From: CAZLMF01 sp964560565
GTDB lineage: Bacteria > Bacillota > Clostridia > Oscillospirales > Ruminococcaceae
Reading direction: 5' to 3'
Length of the DNA stretch: 33,787 bases
Assembly: GCA_964560565.1 (NCBI GenBank)
Contig: CAZLMF010000009.1
Coordinates: forward strand, 1 to 33,787
Positions 31,546 through 33,787 of the stretch are shown here, piece by piece (positions within the stretch are counted from its first letter, which is position 1; the number at the start of each line of letters is the position of its first letter). The position numbers and the translations under genes are program-made. Under the pieces are notes generated by a model. It made no database searches. It was not told the DNA's origin and saw nothing but the letters and a program-made list of their open reading frames with translations.

Positions 31546-32919
31546 TTATTCAGTTCTTATTGCAGTCAGTGCGCTTACTTTCATAGCACGCCTTGCAGGC
31601 AGATAGCCTGAAAGTATGCCTATAAGTGTCGAAAATGCCAGTGCGCAAAGACATAGCCAAAATGGGATTATGGAAGTGTCACCTGTTATTTCCGTATACA
31701 TATCCTGTTCAGAAAAGCTGATACCGAACTTGTTGATAATAGCAGAAACCGCAAAGCTTATTCCAATGCCAAAAATACCACCAAACAGCCCGATGAATGC
31801 AGCTTCAGTTAAGAATAATCGCTTTATATCGGCGATTGCAGCGCCTATGACCTTCATAATGCCGATTTCCTTAGTGCGCTCATATATCGCCATCATCATG
31901 GTGTTTGCAATACCTATTGCCGCAACCAACAGCGCAACTGCGCCGATTGAGCCGAGTAACATTTGCATATTTTGCTTAGTTTGCTGCATACCCGAAACAT
32001 ACTCGCCCTCGCCCCAAGCGTCAAAGCCCATTTCCTTTAGCTTTTCTATTACAGATGCAACATCATTTAGGTCTTTGACTCGCACAAGAGCTTGATTGTA
32101 GGTTTCCTCATCTTTAGAGCCGGAACCAGAGCTTGAGCTTGAGCTAGTGTTGTAAACCACCATGCCGCCGCCGCCACCGCCGCCGGAGTCCTTTTGATAC
32201 TTATCGTATTGCTTTTTAAGGTCCTTTGCTTGCTCCATAGGAAGGTAGATGTAGTAATCGGTGTTATAGTCGCCCTCCTCAAAAACCCCTGCAATCTCAA
32301 TATTTATATCCTTGTACTTTTTCGCAATTTTCGAGGTGTCCCATGACGATACGACATTCATAGTAAACTTATCTTCATAGGGGTCAACTTCAGCAGGGGG
32401 ATACATATAGTAGTTGCGTTGTTTGAGGTTGTAAAATTGCATCAAGGGTTGCGCTCCGATTATTGCAGTATAGCCCTTAGCGTCCATATTAAAGCCTGTG
32501 CCCGATGAAAGCTTGTAGCCAAACTGCTCAATAAAATCGTCACTCACGCCACGTATCTGCACCCACTCGCAGGTGTATTTTCCGCTTTTAAGCGTAGGTC
32601 CGGAAAGCTCCAATATAGGCGAAACAGCGTTTACGCCGTCAATTTCAGCAATTTGAGCAATGGCTTTATCGTTGAGCTTAATTTCCTCCTTGCCTGGAAC
32701 GCCAATGTCACCACCGCCATTAAAATAAATCTGAATGGTTTGAAGGTTTGTGTACATTTTCAGCTGTTCTTCAAAGCGAGCATTTATGCCAATGCCAAGG
32801 GAAATCATAACAATAATCGCAGCAGTACCAATCACCACACCCAAGACAGTAAGCATTGTTCGCAGCTTTCGCTTCATGAGGTTGCGAATCGCCATTGCGA
32901 GAATATCAATGCTACTCAT
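31546..32919 (-). CDS. MacB/FtsX-type ABC transporter permease
   Basis: The 457 residues have the topology of MacB-like permeases: one membrane segment near the N-terminus (about 21-44), a large extracellular domain (about 45-318), and three C-terminal segments (about 320-345, 370-398 and 417-440). IRNLMKRKLRTMLTVLGVVIGTAAII and YERTKEIGIMKVIGA are typical of the FtsX domain. Such exporters move lipoproteins, peptides or drugs by mechanotransmission. The extracellular domain holds a tract of seven glycines and, after VVYNT, a run of six serines (about 246-264), unusual in length. Start ATG 32919 follows GAGGAG and overlaps the previous gene by 8 bases; an upstream TTG would overlap more. The ATPase gene is expected beyond the right edge. 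Confidence 0.9.
   Translation of the reverse strand: MSSIDILAMAIRNLMKRKLRTMLTVLGVVIGTAAIIVMISLGIGINARFEEQLKMYTNLQTIQIYFNGGGDIGVPGKEEIKLNDKAIAQIAEIDGVNAVSPILELSGPTLKSGKYTCEWVQIRGVSDDFIEQFGYKLSSGTGFNMDAKGYTAIIGAQPLMQFYNLKQRNYYMYPPAEVDPYEDKFTMNVVSSWDTSKIAKKYKDINIEIAGVFEEGDYNTDYYIYLPMEQAKDLKKQYDKYQKDSGGGGGGGMVVYNTSSSSSSGSGSKDEETYNQALVRVKDLNDVASVIEKLKEMGFDAWGEGEYVSGMQQTKQNMQMLLGSIGAVALLVAAIGIANTMMMAIYERTKEIGIMKVIGAAIADIKRLFLTEAAFIGLFGGIFGIGISFAVSAIINKFGISFSEQDMYTEITGDTSIIPFWLCLCALAFSTLIGILSGYLPARRAMKVSALTAIRTE
32164..32184. repeat. GCC-type trinucleotide repeat inside the permease gene
   Basis: Seven glycine codons in a row, nearly all the same codon, form a short trinucleotide repeat inside the extracellular domain. 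The serine-coding stretch next to it is also repetitive. Such tracts can change length by slippage in steps of three, which would vary the linker without a frameshift. Confidence 0.6.
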
Positions 32920-33787
32920 CTCCAAGCTCCTCGTCAACATCAAGTGCCTTTAGTAGCTCAAGGTGCTTACGCCTTCTCACGATTACAACAACCACAATAG
33001 CGCCTGCCAAAATCACACCGCCGCCAATGCAAAGCACCAGTACCCAAGGGAATTTCTTGCCCCCGGTTTCGTCTATTATACCGTCGTCAAATCCACCGTC
33101 GGGGCCTTCCCATTCCATATCACCATCATCAATCATCATTTCCATAACATTCATGCTAAAGGGCTTCTTAACCTCAATAACAGTGCCTGTTGAGTCCTCG
33201 TAGGAAATGACAAACGCGCCCTCTTGCATACCGGGCATCATTGGGGTGAACATGCAGTCGTAGTAGTTTGAAGTGCCTGACTCCATATTGCCAAAGAAGG
33301 TGGTTTTCTGTTCGCTTTCAAAATCGCCCTCAAGGCGCACCATGAGGTTGCTTACTTGTACCTTGCTTAGGTTGTAAATCTCAAAGAAAACATTGACAGG
33401 GGAGTATGCCATTGCATCCATCGGTACAAAGAATTCACTTGCATCAACCTTTGTGGGTTGAGTGACGTTAATGCCGATAGTTTCAGTGGCTGTGTACTTA
33501 TTGCCCTCATTATCCTCATATTCAAAGTTGATAGCAAGTACATGGTTCATAGGCTGCGCATCGGGTATACAGTAAAAACGCAGGGTTTTATCATATTCAC
33601 CCTTAGTAGAAATGCTATCTATATAGAATGTATTACTGCTGTCAACCGGCGTAAAGACGGTTGCCGATGCAGTTGCACCGCCGCCAGTGCTACCCGTAGG
33701 TGCCGCAAGGAAAACTTTAATATTCTTTACCTCCTTAACACTATTTGTGTTTTGAAAGGTCATGCTAAGGTCAAACTCACTGCCTGC
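32912..33787 (-). CDS. membrane-anchored extracellular beta-domain protein of the MacB-like cluster (5' truncated by window edge)
   Basis: The frame stays open to the right window edge, so the 5' end is missing; at least 291 residues are visible. The visible part looks like two or more Ig-like beta domains: FDLSMTFQNTN...NIKVFLAAP and later VNVFFEIYNLSKVQVSNLMVRLEG. This resembles the NEW3 or CARDB-type domains of S-layer-like (COG1361-type) proteins. An acidic Asp/Glu/Gly-rich linker (DDGDMEWEGPDGGFDDG) leads to a single membrane segment (WVLVLCIGGGVILAGAIVVVVIV) and a short basic then acidic cytoplasmic tail. It is translated just before the permease and overlaps it by 8 bases, so it is probably an accessory subunit of that exporter. 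Confidence 0.82.
   Translation of the reverse strand, partial: AGSEFDLSMTFQNTNSVKEVKNIKVFLAAPTGSTGGGATASATVFTPVDSSNTFYIDSISTKGEYDKTLRFYCIPDAQPMNHVLAINFEYEDNEGNKYTATETIGINVTQPTKVDASEFFVPMDAMAYSPVNVFFEIYNLSKVQVSNLMVRLEGDFESEQKTTFFGNMESGTSNYYDCMFTPMMPGMQEGAFVISYEDSTGTVIEVKKPFSMNVMEMMIDDGDMEWEGPDGGFDDGIIDETGGKKFPWVLVLCIGGGVILAGAIVVVVIVRRRKHLELLKALDVDEELGDE

Overview
The window looks like part of a chromosome from an anaerobic, Gram-positive, spore-forming-type Firmicute of class Clostridia, probably in or near the Oscillospirales/Ruminococcaceae. This is an inference. It rests on Firmicute gene order (rimP-nusA-ylxR-ylxQ-infB-rbfA-nrnA-truB-ribF), strong AGGAGG-type ribosome binding sites, consensus housekeeping promoters, a LysM-GH18 protein of the spore-cortex-associated type, and a cellobiose phosphorylase closely resembling my recollection of the Clostridium (Acetivibrio) thermocellum enzyme. 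I see no phage genes, transposons, tRNA or rRNA genes, or CRISPR arrays.

Layout. Positions 1-161 hold the 3' end of an unrecognised gene, which meets a minus-strand operon at a bidirectional terminator. That operon is thrS, then an AEC-family transporter, then pyrE, read from about 3.8 kb down to 0.2 kb from a strong promoter. A one-domain methylguanine-DNA methyltransferase gene (ogt-like) lies just upstream on the same strand. From 4.3 to 13.8 kb a plus-strand operon encodes ribosome maturation, transcription elongation and translation initiation factors, and ends with gltX. It starts at a consensus promoter followed by a 12-bp leader hairpin. From 14.0 to 18.6 kb four tightly packed genes encode a Gld-like ABC system: ATPase, ABC-2 permease, GldG-like auxiliary protein and DUF4340 protein. 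A small gene of unknown function follows.

The region from 19.2 to 30.8 kb is a mosaic of short units. It holds a cellobiose phosphorylase with its own promoter and a possible LacI/CcpA-type operator; a NeuD/PglD-like hexapeptide-repeat protein, a 50-residue protein and an amidohydrolase; a minus-strand B12-binding radical SAM protein; a divergent family-2 glycosyltransferase; a minus-strand LysM-GH18 protein; and a phosphodiesterase-like protein followed by a UMF1/Atg22-like MFS transporter. From 30.8 kb to the end, the minus strand carries maf and then the 3' part of a MacB/FtsX-type ABC export cluster: a permease and a membrane-anchored extracellular beta-domain protein cut by the window edge. 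Most units are separated by near-perfect hairpin terminators that should work in both directions.

Most of the window is conserved housekeeping sequence. The least understood parts are the Gld-like ABC/DUF4340 complex, the NeuD-like protein that appears to lack the catalytic histidine, its 50-residue neighbour, the 107-residue protein at 18.8 kb, the radical SAM protein with a basic-aromatic tail, and the UMF1 transporter with an inserted soluble domain. I found no single locus that I can firmly call a new system; the Gld-like cluster is the best candidate for a multi-protein machine of unknown role.
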